Below are positions 23,925 to 32,732 of a stretch of DNA of 64,000 nucleotides, in pieces (position 1 is the stretch's first letter; every line of letters starts with the position of its first letter). Origin of the DNA: Novosphingobium sp. IK01 (GTDB lineage: Bacteria > Pseudomonadota > Alphaproteobacteria > Sphingomonadales > Sphingomonadaceae); contig NZ_BTFW01000001.1 of NCBI RefSeq assembly GCF_033242265.1, forward strand, positions 1,178,001 through 1,242,000. The letters are read 5' to 3'. The notes under the pieces were generated by a model. That model made no database searches. It saw only the letters and a list, made by a program, of their open reading frames with translations, and had not been told where the DNA came from. A program made the position numbers and the translations under genes.

Positions 23925-26075
23925 TCATCGCGGCAATGGGACCGAAAGCTGGGCAAACCAGCCATGCCCCCGCTCCGTATCGGCGACTGTCCGCACATGA
24001 TGCCCGGCCAGCCGGATCGCCATGCCCCCGGTCTGCCGCAGCAACCGCCGGTCCGCCTTGAGCCAGCGGGGGCGGCAGCCGCGCGGCAGGCTCCGGTCGG
24101 CGATCACGATGTCCGCCTCGGCGCAGGCCCGTGCCAGCATCGCCAGATCGACATGATCGCGGCCCCGGCTCATCAGGATGGCATAGGCCCGGCCTGACCG
24201 GCGCAGGACCACGCGGCAGAAATCGGCATTGCATTGCGCGCCGGGCCACGTGTCGAGCGGGCGCGCCTCCCCGTCGAGCCCGGCGCTCTCCATCAGGGTC
24301 GAACGGGTATAGTCGCCGCGCGTGGTCCGCAGCATCAGCAAGGCCCTCTCCCCGCCTCCGCCTTCAGGCCCTTCCCCGACGATGCCGACATGGTGCCCGT
24401 CGCCAGTGATCAGCAGGTCGGGCGATGGCGTCATGAATGCAAGCACCGCCCCGAGGCCGACCGGCACCAGCCCCCACAAGCGCACCCGTCCCGTCCACAA
24501 GGCGAGCCACAACAGCCCCAGCACCATCATCGCAAAGACCCAGCCCGGCATGCCCGGCAACATCGTCACCGCGCCGGGCTGGTGCGCGGTCAGATGGGCA
24601 ATGCCCAGCAGCAGGTCGAGCGAGCGCCCGGTCACCCACCAGGCCGGAGCCCCCAGCCCCACCGGATCGAGCAGCAGCGCCAGTGCCAGAAACGGCATCG
24701 AAACGAACGTGGTGAGCGGGATCGCCACGACATTGGCGAGCGCGCCATAGATCCCGGCCCGGTGGAAATGAAACAGGCTCATTGGCATGAGCGCCAGCTC
24801 GATCACCAGCCCGGTCGCCAGCACGAGGGCCAGATGGCGCCAGAGACGCCCCAGCCAGCCCTCCCCGCGAGGCCTGAGGAAATGGCGGACCGGCGCCGAA
24901 CTGTCGAAAGCGATGATCGCGATGACCGAGCCGAAGCTCATCTGGAAGCTGGGCCCGACCACCGCCTCGGGCCAGAACAGCATGACAATGAACGCCGCCA
25001 CCGCCAGCATCCGCAACGAAAGCGGATCGCGCCCCAGCGCCAGCGCCGCCAGCACCAGCAGCGCCCCCAGACAGGAGCGGATCGTGGGCACTTCGGCGCC
25101 GGTCAGCAGGGTATAGCCGATCCCCGCCAGCGCCCCGCCCGTCGCAGCCGCCAGCGGAACCCTGATCCGCAGGGCCACGAACGGGATCAGCGCCAGCCCC
25201 CGCGCCACGATCAGATAGACCGCCCCGACCACCGCGCTGACATGCAGGCCGCTGATCGACAGCAGATGGGTAAGCCCGGCGTCGCGCATCGCGTCTTCGT
25301 CGCTGCGCGCGATGCTGCCGCGATCGCCGCTGGCGAAAGCGGCCGCAATCGTTCCGGGCGATCCGCCCAGTTGATGACGGATATGATCGGCCAGACCCTG
25401 GCGGATCGCGTCGAGCCGCGTGCCGGGCGGCGCAGGGGCAATCACCGTTACCGGGCCAAGCGCCCGCCCTGTCGCCATCAGGCCGGCAAACCAGGCCGTG
25501 CGCGCGAAGTTGACCGCGCCGGGCACCATCGGCGGCGGAGGGGGCAGCAACCGCGCCCGCAAGGCCACGTGCGCGCCGGGTGCAAGGCCCGGACTGTCCT
25601 GCGCGACGGGCAGCGCGATCCGCACCCGCCCCGTGCGCAAGCCATCCCCGGCCTGCGCGCCATCCACAGCCCTGCCAGAGGCGGGAAGCGCGAGGCGGGT
25701 GGCCAGAATCAGCCGCACGATCCCCTCGGCCCCGCGCGTCTCGCGACTGACGACGACTCCGGCCAGTTGCACCACCACGGGACGGGGAATCGGCGGCGTC
25801 CCCATGAGACTCGATTTGATCCAGATCGTGACAAAGCCGGCTGCAACCATCAGAATAGTGCAAATGCATGTCAAATGCAGATACACGAGTCGCTGTTCTC
25901 GCCCCTGAGGCAGCGCAAGCAATAAAAATCCACCCATTCCGGCCAGGAAAGCTCCCCAGTAGAAAACCCCAGGAAGCGCCATCCAGACCGATATTCCAAT
26001 TCCAAAGCAAACACTTAACCACGGACCACGCTCAATACCGCGCTGTTCGAGCCATGCATTCGCATGCGTGAGCAT
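23925..26075 (-). CDS. comEC: ComEC/Rec2 family competence membrane protein
   Basis: About 716 residues with many membrane helices. The Competence domain is clear: HLLSISGLHVSAVVGAVYL, EVPTIRSCLGALLVLAALALGRD and GPSFQMSFGSV. In the family this protein forms the inner-membrane DNA channel for uptake. The C-terminal soluble part (after about residue 560) keeps ITGDGHHVG and ADIVIADRSLPRGC but lacks the HxHxDH metal motif of a working metallo-lactamase domain. The start is uncertain: 26075 is used, while in-frame ATGs at 26228 and further upstream would run close to gltX. Divergent from gltX. Confidence 0.85.
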   Translation of the reverse strand: MLTHANAWLEQRGIERGPWLSVCFGIGISVWMALPGVFYWGAFLAGMGGFLLLALPQGREQRLVYLHLTCICTILMVAAGFVTIWIKSSLMGTPPIPRPVVVQLAGVVVSRETRGAEGIVRLILATRLALPASGRAVDGAQAGDGLRTGRVRIALPVAQDSPGLAPGAHVALRARLLPPPPPMVPGAVNFARTAWFAGLMATGRALGPVTVIAPAPPGTRLDAIRQGLADHIRHQLGGSPGTIAAAFASGDRGSIARSDEDAMRDAGLTHLLSISGLHVSAVVGAVYLIVARGLALIPFVALRIRVPLAAATGGALAGIGYTLLTGAEVPTIRSCLGALLVLAALALGRDPLSLRMLAVAAFIVMLFWPEAVVGPSFQMSFGSVIAIIAFDSSAPVRHFLRPRGEGWLGRLWRHLALVLATGLVIELALMPMSLFHFHRAGIYGALANVVAIPLTTFVSMPFLALALLLDPVGLGAPAWWVTGRSLDLLLGIAHLTAHQPGAVTMLPGMPGWVFAMMVLGLLWLALWTGRVRLWGLVPVGLGAVLAFMTPSPDLLITGDGHHVGIVGEGPEGGGGERALLMLRTTRGDYTRSTLMESAGLDGEARPLDTWPGAQCNADFCRVVLRRSGRAYAILMSRGRDHVDLAMLARACAEADIVIADRSLPRGCRPRWLKADRRLLRQTGGMAIRLAGHHVRTVADTERGHGWFAQLSVPLPR

Positions 26076-26257
26076 GCTGGACAAACGCCAGCGATTGGCC
26101 CAAGGGCGCCCCAGCCCATCCGGAGCGCGGTCAAGACCGGTCCCGGAAGGGTGGGAACCCAGGCTCCCGACGCCGCTTTCATCAATGTCCGGCGTGATGC
26201 CTGTGGCTGCTGCTACGTGACCGGCCATGCGCCGAAATTGGAAGGAATGCGCCCTCG

Positions 26258-27742
26258 ATGGCAAGCGACACTGACACCGTTTCTGCAGGATCGGGCGTGG
26301 GCCATGCTGCCCCCCAGCCAGCGGGCCGTGTCGTTACCCGGTTTGCCCCTTCGCCCACCGGTTTCCTGCATATCGGCGGCGCGCGCACAGCCCTGTTCAA
26401 CTGGCTCTATGCCCGTCACCATGGCGGCACCTATCTTCTGCGTATCGAGGACACCGACCGCGCCCGCTCGACGGATGCCGCGATCGACGCGATCTTCGAC
26501 GGCCTCAACTGGCTGGGTCTGGGTGGCGACGCCGACCCGGTGTTCCAGTTCGCCCGGTCCGACCGCCATGCGCAAGTCGCCCAGGCCATGCTCGACGCCG
26601 GACATGCCTATCGCTGCTACCTGACGCAGGAAGAACTGGCCGAGCGCCGCGCCAAGGCGCAGGAAGAACGCCGCCCGTTCCGCCTCCAGAGCGAATGGCG
26701 CGATGCCGATCCGGCCACCTGGCCCGAAGGCCAGCCCTATGTCGTGCGCGTCAAGGCGCCGCGCGATGGCGAAACGGTCATCGACGATCTCGTTCAGGGC
26801 TCCATCACCGTCCAGAACGCCGAGATCGACGACTACGTGATCCTGCGCGGCGACGGCACGCCGACCTACATGCTCGCGGTGGTGGTCGACGACCACGACA
26901 TGGGCGTAACCCACGTGATCCGTGGCGACGACCACATCAACAACGCCTTCCGCCAGCTGGTGATCATCCGCGCGATGGACGCCATCGAGGGCGGCTGGGC
27001 TGACCCGGCCTATGGCCATATCCCGCTGATCCACGGCGCGGACGGGGCCAAGCTGTCCAAGCGCCACGGCGCGCTGGGCGTGGATGCCTATCGCGACGAG
27101 ATGGGCCTCCTGCCCGAAGCAGTGTTCAACTACCTGCTGCGTCTGGGCTGGGGCCATGGCGACGAGGAAATCATCAGCCGCGAACAGGCGGTCGAATGGT
27201 TCGACATCGCCGATGTCAACAAGGGCGCCTCGCGCTTCGACCTCAAGAAGTTGCTCAACCTCAACGGGCACTATCTGCGCGAAGCCGACGATGCGCGCCT
27301 GGCCGATCTGGTCGCCCCGCGCCTTGCCGCGCTGGTGCCCGGTTTCGACGCGGCGCGTGATCGCGCCCTGCTGGTTTCGGCCATGCCCGTGCTCAAGGTG
27401 CGCGCGGCCGACCTCAATGAACTGGCGAAGGGGGCCGTGTTCCTCTTCGCGCAGCGCCCGCTGGCGCTGGACGAAAAGGCCCAGAGCTTGCTGACCGCCG
27501 ATGCGCGGGGCATTCTGGGCAATGTAATCGGTCGCCTCTCGGGGGAAAGCGACTGGACAGCACCGGTTCTCGAAGCCAGCCTCAAGGCCATGGCTGCGGA
27601 ACTGGGCGTGGGCCTGGGCAAGATCGCCCAGCCGCTTCGCGCAAGCCTGACCGGGCAGGCAACGTCTCCCGGAATTTTCGACGTGCTGGTTCTTCTCGGA
27701 AAAGAGGAAGCCCTGGCCCGTCTCAACGACCACGCCGCCTGA
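26258..27742 (+). CDS. gltX: glutamate--tRNA ligase
   Basis: A 494-residue class I aminoacyl-tRNA synthetase. The HIGH-type motif [16 protein letters not shown] and the KMSKS-type motif [10 protein letters not shown] are intact, and the C-terminal helical anticodon-binding domain is complete. It charges tRNA-Glu, of which five gene copies lie 16 kb downstream. GGAAGGA precedes the ATG by about 11 bases. It is followed by gltA after 48 bases. Confidence 0.96.
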   Translation: MASDTDTVSAGSGVGHAAPQPAGRVVTRFAPSPTGFLHIGGARTALFNWLYARHHGGTYLLRIEDTDRARSTDAAIDAIFDGLNWLGLGGDADPVFQFARSDRHAQVAQAMLDAGHAYRCYLTQEELAERRAKAQEERRPFRLQSEWRDADPATWPEGQPYVVRVKAPRDGETVIDDLVQGSITVQNAEIDDYVILRGDGTPTYMLAVVVDDHDMGVTHVIRGDDHINNAFRQLVIIRAMDAIEGGWADPAYGHIPLIHGADGAKLSKRHGALGVDAYRDEMGLLPEAVFNYLLRLGWGHGDEEIISREQAVEWFDIADVNKGASRFDLKKLLNLNGHYLREADDARLADLVAPRLAALVPGFDAARDRALLVSAMPVLKVRAADLNELAKGAVFLFAQRPLALDEKAQSLLTADARGILGNVIGRLSGESDWTAPVLEASLKAMAAELGVGLGKIAQPLRASLTGQATSPGIFDVLVLLGKEEALARLNDHAA

Positions 27743-27790
27743 GGAGGGTGGCAGGGTAAAACTGTCTGTATCAATACAGGAGAGCCTAGC

Positions 27791-29077
27791 GTGAGCGATA
27801 ATCAGGCTACTTTGACCGTCGAAGGCAAGTCCATCGATCTTCCGGTCAGGAGCGGTACCATCGGGCCGGACGTGATCGACATCCGTAAGCTTTACGGCCA
27901 GTCGGGCAAGTTCACCTATGACCCGGGCTTCACCTCCACCGCCAGCTGCGACAGCGCCATCACCTACATCGATGGTGATGAAGGCGTCCTGCTGCATCGC
28001 GGCTATCCGATCGGACAGCTGGCTGAGCACTCCAGCTTCATGGAAGTGAGCTACCTGCTGCTCAACGGCGAACTGCCCAGCCAGAGCGAACTGGACGACT
28101 TCACCCGCACGATCACGCGCCACACCATGGTGCATGAACAGCTGACGAAGTTCTACAGCGGCTTCCGTCGCGACGCGCACCCGATGGCGGTGATGTGCGG
28201 CGTGGTCGGCGCCCTCTCGGCGTTCTACCACGACTCGACCGACATCGCCGATCCGCAGAACCGCACGATCAGCTCGCACCGCCTGATCGCCAAGATCCCC
28301 ACGATCGCGGCCATGGCGTACAAGTATTCGGTCGGCCAGCCGTTCGTCTATCCGGACAACAAGCTGTCCTACACCGGCAACTTCCTGCGCATGACCTTCG
28401 GCGTGCCGGCGGAAGAATATGAAGTGATCCCCGCCGTCGAAAAGGCGATGGACCGCATCTTCATCCTCCATGCCGACCACGAACAGAACGCCTCGACCTC
28501 GACCGTGCGCCTTGCCGGTTCGTCGGGCGCCAACCCGTTTGCGTGCATCGCGGCCGGCATCGCCTGCCTGTGGGGCCCCGCGCATGGCGGCGCGAACGAA
28601 GCCGCGCTCAACATGCTCAAGGAAATCGGCACCCCCGACAAGATCCCGCACTACATCGAGCGTGCCAAGGACAAGAACGATCCGTTCCGTCTGATGGGCT
28701 TCGGTCACCGCGTGTACAAGAACTACGACCCGCGCGCGACCGTGATGCAGAAGACCGTGCGCGAAGTGTTCGACGCGCTCAAGGTCAACGATCCGCTGTT
28801 CGAAACCGCGCTTCGCCTCGAAGAGATCGCCCTCAACGATCCCTACTTCATCGAGAAGAAGCTGTTCCCGAACGTGGACTTCTACTCGGGCATCATCCTC
28901 TCGGCGATCGGCTTCCCGACCACCATGTTCACCGTGCTGTTCGCTCTGGCCCGCACCGTGGGCTGGGTTGCCCAGTGGAACGAAATGATCTCCGATCCTG
29001 GCCAGAAGATCGGCCGTCCGCGTCAGCTCTACACCGGCCCTGCCGCGCGCGACTACATCCCCGTCAGCCAGCGCTGA
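27791..29077 (+). CDS. gltA: citrate synthase
   Basis: A 428-residue enzyme catalysing oxaloacetate plus acetyl-CoA to citrate at the entry of the TCA cycle. It is of the Gram-negative hexameric type, with the catalytic histidines in [13 protein letters not shown] and [15 protein letters not shown] and the aspartate in NVDFYSGI. The start is GTG at 27791, with AGGAG 8 bases upstream. A small hairpin (CTGTA/TACAG, 27766-27779) touches the ribosome binding site. The gltX-gltA pairing is common in alphaproteobacteria. Confidence 0.96.
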   Translation: MSDNQATLTVEGKSIDLPVRSGTIGPDVIDIRKLYGQSGKFTYDPGFTSTASCDSAITYIDGDEGVLLHRGYPIGQLAEHSSFMEVSYLLLNGELPSQSELDDFTRTITRHTMVHEQLTKFYSGFRRDAHPMAVMCGVVGALSAFYHDSTDIADPQNRTISSHRLIAKIPTIAAMAYKYSVGQPFVYPDNKLSYTGNFLRMTFGVPAEEYEVIPAVEKAMDRIFILHADHEQNASTSTVRLAGSSGANPFACIAAGIACLWGPAHGGANEAALNMLKEIGTPDKIPHYIERAKDKNDPFRLMGFGHRVYKNYDPRATVMQKTVREVFDALKVNDPLFETALRLEEIALNDPYFIEKKLFPNVDFYSGIILSAIGFPTTMFTVLFALARTVGWVAQWNEMISDPGQKIGRPRQLYTGPAARDYIPVSQR

Positions 29078-29104
29078 GCTGCCAACGGGCATGATCGCCA
29101 CGGC

Positions 29105-29141
29105 CTGACCATCGCCTGCAACGCAGGCACCTGATGGTCAG
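29105..29141. other. inverted repeat after gltA
   Basis: CTGACCATC pairs with GATGGTCAG, with an inner CCTGC/GCAGG stem, 28 bases after the gltA stop and just before the terminator. It has no T-run of its own. It may stabilise the 3' end of the gltA mRNA. Confidence 0.55.
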
Positions 29142-29147
29142 GGCATG

Positions 29148-29203
29148 AAAAGGCGGCCACGGTTGCCGGTCCTTGCAGGGATCGGCAACCGGGCCGCCTT
29201 TTT
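29148..29203. terminator. bidirectional terminator between gltA and the convergent secreted-protein gene
   Basis: AAAAGGCGGCC (29148-29158) pairs with GGCCGCCTTTT (29192-29202), with an inner CGGTTGCC/GGCAACCG stem. T-runs on both strands let it serve gltA (plus) and the minus-strand gene ending at 29298. Confidence 0.88.
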
Positions 29204-29297
29204 CATGGGCGGCCCCCTCCCCGGCGCAGGCAGGCCCGCACCAGCCGCCCCTTTGGCGCGCCACCTCTCAACGCTGAGCCCCTCAGCGCGGGGCCCC

Positions 29298-29972
29298 TCA
29301 GCGCGGTGGGGCCGAAGCCACCTGCACCCCGGCAGGCGCAGCCACCGCTGCGGCCTGGGCCACCTTGGCCGTGGGGATCGGCATCATCGCGGCGGGCACC
29401 TCGAACGCCAGCGCCTCGACGGTATGGGCACGCAGTTGCTGGCCATTGGTGATCGTCGCGGAATGGCCGGTCACGAAGGCGCCGAGCACGCCGACCGCCA
29501 CGACCGCCCCGACAGCGGCCCCGGTATTGCCCTCACCCTCCTGACGAAACTTGCCCGAGATGGGAATCTGGCGGTCGCCCAGTTGCAGCCAGTTGAACTC
29601 GACTTCCATCTTCGCGGATTTGCCGAATGCGCCCTTGCCCGTCCGGTAGATCACCGTCGCCTCCCCCACGGTGCCGCGCGGGACCACGACGAAACCGTCC
29701 TGCACCACGTCGAGAACCGTGGCGATCCTGAACTTGTCGCCGACACGGGCCGATTTCGACGAGAGGTCGTCGTTCGGGGTAACCAGCACCTCGGCATTGG
29801 GCGGAAGGGTGATGGTGCGAAATGCGCCAACCTGCTGGACCCCAACCTGCTGAACCCCAGCCTGCTGAACCCCAGCCTGCTGAACCGGGGCCGGTTGGAC
29901 CGGCACCTGCTGCGCGTTCGCGACCGCGATATTCGATGCAAAAAGAAGAAGTGCCGAACCTGTCATCTTCAT
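29298..29972 (-). CDS. hypothetical secreted protein with pentapeptide repeats
   Basis: About 224 residues: signal peptide (MKMTGSALLLFASNIAVANA), then a Gln/Val/Pro-rich stretch of five-residue repeats (VQQAG, VQQVG), then a globular part. The globular part has ITLPPNAEVLVTPNDDLSSK, VGDKFRIATVLDVV, VVPRGTVGEATV and KGAFGKSAKMEVEF, a beta-rich pattern seen in unassigned periplasmic proteins. A glycine/valine segment (GAAVGAVVAVGVLGAF) may insert in a membrane. The start at 29972 is the first ATG. Function unknown. Confidence 0.7.
   Translation of the reverse strand: MKMTGSALLLFASNIAVANAQQVPVQPAPVQQAGVQQAGVQQVGVQQVGAFRTITLPPNAEVLVTPNDDLSSKSARVGDKFRIATVLDVVQDGFVVVPRGTVGEATVIYRTGKGAFGKSAKMEVEFNWLQLGDRQIPISGKFRQEGEGNTGAAVGAVVAVGVLGAFVTGHSATITNGQQLRAHTVEALAFEVPAAMMPIPTAKVAQAAAVAAPAGVQVASAPPR
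29828..29902. repeat. 15-bp minisatellite, about five units, in frame within the secreted protein
   Basis: Units such as CAGCCTGCTGAACCC repeat every 15 bases. The middle three are nearly identical and the last has diverged. They encode the QQ-x-G-V pentapeptides, so copy number can change without a frameshift. Confidence 0.85.
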
Positions 29973-30225
29973 GTGAGACCCCCGCTCCAAAAAGCCCGTT
30001 CTTTCAACGGTCGGGGGATTGATACGTAGTGTGACTTAGAAACAGAACCGGAACAACATCCGATCAAAATCCATTGCCGTGCCAATTGCCCAGACACTGG
30101 CCCGCAAACCGGATCAAAGCCGAAATGGACGCTAAACAGGCAATGAAATCAAGAGACTGAATCCAAAAGGCGGCAACCGGGAAACATCCCGTTCACAGCG
30201 AATCTGGACAGAAATCGGGCGCAAA

Positions 30226-31671
30226 CTAGCGCGCGTTGACGATCCCGGCGGCAGGAATGTCGGCGGGCAGGCGCAGGCAGAAGCGGGCGCCTTCGCCCGG
30301 CGTGCTCGTCACGGTGAGGTCTCCGGCCATGGCGCGGGCCAGACGGCGCGAGATATAGAGGCCAAGGCCGCTGCCGCCGTCGCCCTTGCGGCCCAGTCGC
30401 TCGAACTTTTCGAAGACGCGGGCTGCTTCAGGTCCGGTGAGCCCCTGCCCGCTGTCTTCCACCGCGATCCACGCCGCCCCTCCGTCGAGCCCGCAATCGA
30501 GGCGCACGATGGTCTTTTCCGGCGTGTAGCGGATGGCATTGCTCAGCAGGTTGAGCAGGACCTGCAAGACGCGGCGAAACTCGCCAATGGCGGGCACCTG
30601 ACAGTCCGCCTCGGGCAGGATCAGTTCGATCCCGCGTTCGCGGGCGCGCATCGAGAGGATGCCTGCCGCACGGCGGGCGCAGTCGGCCAGATCGATATGG
30701 TCGGGCGCCGGGGCAAAGCCGGGGGCCTCCACCGCGTCGAGATCGGCCAGATCGTCGACCAGCCCGAGCAGATGGCGCCCGGCCTCGGCAATATCGGCAG
30801 CGTAGGCGCCATAGGCCTCGGCCAGAGGGCCGGCCAGACGGCTGCGGATGGTTTCGGCGTTGGCGATGATCCGGCTGATCGGCTGGCGCAAGGCGGGGGC
30901 CAGATCGCGACCGAGAAAACCGGCCCAGGGCGGAAGGTCCGGGGCGGGCTCTGGTTCCGGTTCCGGCACGCTGGCCGGGAGGTCTGCGGCTTCGGCGCCG
31001 GTTTGCCCACCATCATGGGCTCCGAAACGGGCCAGCCCAAGGATCGCCTCGGGCAGGAGCAGGAGATCGAACCCGCCCCCCACGCGCGGCAGCAGGCGCA
31101 ACCGCCAGCGGCGCGGCGATCCGGCCAGATCGACCACTATGTCGTCGAGCAGGCGCCAGTGCAGGCCCGCCAGCCGCGCGCCTTCGGGCAAACCGAGCGC
31201 CAGCGCCCAGTGATGGCCCAGCGCCGAGGCGAGCCCGGCCTCGACATCGGCCAGATCGGAAGCGCGGCAATCGACCGCGATCACCCGCTGGCCCGGATCG
31301 AGCAGGACATGCCCCTGGGCAAGATGATGCCAGAGCCCCGCCGGATCGGCAGGGGGAAGATCGTGATCGGGGGCAGCCCCCCGGCGCCCGTCGTGCAGGG
31401 CCAGGGCCACGCCCTCCCCTTGCGGAACCGCGCGCGCCTGAAAGACGATCGGCTGATCGCCATCGAGCACGGTGACCTCGCGCGTCTGGGCAAGGCCCGA
31501 AAGGCGGGCCTGACGCACCAGCGCCAGCAAGGCTGGCAGGGCCAGCGTGCCCGCCACGCTCCCTCCGGCGCCGCCATGCAGGCGCGCAAGGGCTTCGTCG
31601 GCGGTGACCAGCCGGTCTGCGCCATCGCAAAGGCCGCGGATGGGCGCGCGGACCTGATCGCCCGGCGTCAT
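30226..31671 (-). CDS. histidine-kinase-like protein lacking the phosphoacceptor histidine
   Basis: 481 residues with no membrane helix. The N-terminal 230 residues look PAS-like or degenerate; a Pro/Glu linker (235-248) follows. The dimerisation-like helix reads LAPALRQPISRIIANAE (257-273), where kinases have H-E-L-R-T-P; the histidine position is Pro259. The ATPase domain is intact: LLNLLSNAIRYTP (N box), VEDSGQGL (G1), VFEKFERL (F box) and GSGLGLYISRRLA (G2). ATP binding is therefore likely, but ordinary autophosphorylation is not. It overlaps the upstream gene by 4 bases and is last in a four-gene cluster. Confidence 0.82.
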   Translation of the reverse strand: MTPGDQVRAPIRGLCDGADRLVTADEALARLHGGAGGSVAGTLALPALLALVRQARLSGLAQTREVTVLDGDQPIVFQARAVPQGEGVALALHDGRRGAAPDHDLPPADPAGLWHHLAQGHVLLDPGQRVIAVDCRASDLADVEAGLASALGHHWALALGLPEGARLAGLHWRLLDDIVVDLAGSPRRWRLRLLPRVGGGFDLLLLPEAILGLARFGAHDGGQTGAEAADLPASVPEPEPEPAPDLPPWAGFLGRDLAPALRQPISRIIANAETIRSRLAGPLAEAYGAYAADIAEAGRHLLGLVDDLADLDAVEAPGFAPAPDHIDLADCARRAAGILSMRARERGIELILPEADCQVPAIGEFRRVLQVLLNLLSNAIRYTPEKTIVRLDCGLDGGAAWIAVEDSGQGLTGPEAARVFEKFERLGRKGDGGSGLGLYISRRLARAMAGDLTVTSTPGEGARFCLRLPADIPAAGIVNAR

Positions 31672-32723
31672 GCCTGTTCCCCGGCCACATGCGCGGCCTG
31701 TTGGCCGAGCATCTGCGCCGCATCCTGCGGCGTGATGGCCAGCAGCGCGCCGGGCACGAGGGCATCGGGATGCAGCGCCTGAACGCAGCCCCCCGCCTGC
31801 GCGGCAGGAAGCCCGGCCGCCCGCAGCACCAGCACCAGTTCGCCGATCCGGGCTGGCGCGAGCAGCGAGAGGGCCTGCGCGCGCGCGAGGCCTGTCGTCC
31901 GGGCCAGCGCGGTCAGGAACAGGGCGGCCCCGCCCTGTGTCAGATCCAGTTGATCCGGGTGCTGATGCGCCGCGCCAGCCCCTTCGCCGGCAAAGCGGCG
32001 CAGCAGCGCGAGACGCCCCCGCTCGGCATCGAAACGCAGGCGCAGCGAGCGTTCGGCAATGATCGCCCGGCTGTGCGCGTCGTCCCGGTCTGTCGCAGGA
32101 AGGCCGCTGGCATGAAGGTGGAGCGCGGCAAGCGCAATGCGGAACAGATCGGGCGGCAATTCGCCGAGCGGCAACCGCATCCGGCGGCTGTCGAGACAGA
32201 AGCGGAACTGCGCCCCGGCCAGCCCCCGTGCGAGGGCAAGGGGCGTGTCGTCTTCGGAGCCCTCGCCCTCCACCGCGAGCGCGGCGAGCAGGAGCGGCGT
32301 CAACACACTGTCGATGCCCTGCCGTTCCTCAAGCCGGGCCGTAAGCCGCCATTCGAGCGCAAGGGCGTGAAGACCGCCCAGAAACGTGCCGTTGGACGCC
32401 AGCAGGGCCACGAACGCGGCTTGCGCGCCGCCCTCCATGCAGGTGCCGCCTGCATGGGCCGCCCCGGCCAGCGCCTCGACCAGTTGGCGGGCGACATCTT
32501 CGAGCAGGCCGCGCACATGGGCGACCACCCCATCCCCCAGGCTGCCATCCGCCTGCCCCAGAGCCAACGGACGCAACAAGGCCCCCGAGGCCCCATGGGC
32601 ATCAGGCACGCTCAACGCGGCGCCATTGGCGTCCACGGCGCAAGGGTCAGCCCCGCGCGGCGCGTTTCCATTGGGCACAAGCCCGAACGGCTCCACGCCA
32701 CGGGGATCGGCGGTCATCACCAT
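31668..32723 (-). CDS. hypothetical helical protein (possibly DUF2336-like)
   Basis: 351 residues, rich in Ala and Leu and predicted mostly helical, without a signal peptide or membrane segment. The C-terminal part (ALFLTALARTTGLARAQAL, then RIGELVLVLRAAGLP) faintly resembles the helical-repeat DUF2336 proteins of alphaproteobacteria, but I cannot confirm this. An alternative Met lies two codons in. It overlaps the kinase-like gene (ATGA) and lies 9 bases after the gene upstream, so the set is almost certainly one operon. Confidence 0.6.
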   Translation of the reverse strand: MVMTADPRGVEPFGLVPNGNAPRGADPCAVDANGAALSVPDAHGASGALLRPLALGQADGSLGDGVVAHVRGLLEDVARQLVEALAGAAHAGGTCMEGGAQAAFVALLASNGTFLGGLHALALEWRLTARLEERQGIDSVLTPLLLAALAVEGEGSEDDTPLALARGLAGAQFRFCLDSRRMRLPLGELPPDLFRIALAALHLHASGLPATDRDDAHSRAIIAERSLRLRFDAERGRLALLRRFAGEGAGAAHQHPDQLDLTQGGAALFLTALARTTGLARAQALSLLAPARIGELVLVLRAAGLPAAQAGGCVQALHPDALVPGALLAITPQDAAQMLGQQAAHVAGEQA

Positions 32724-32732
32724 GATCCGATC

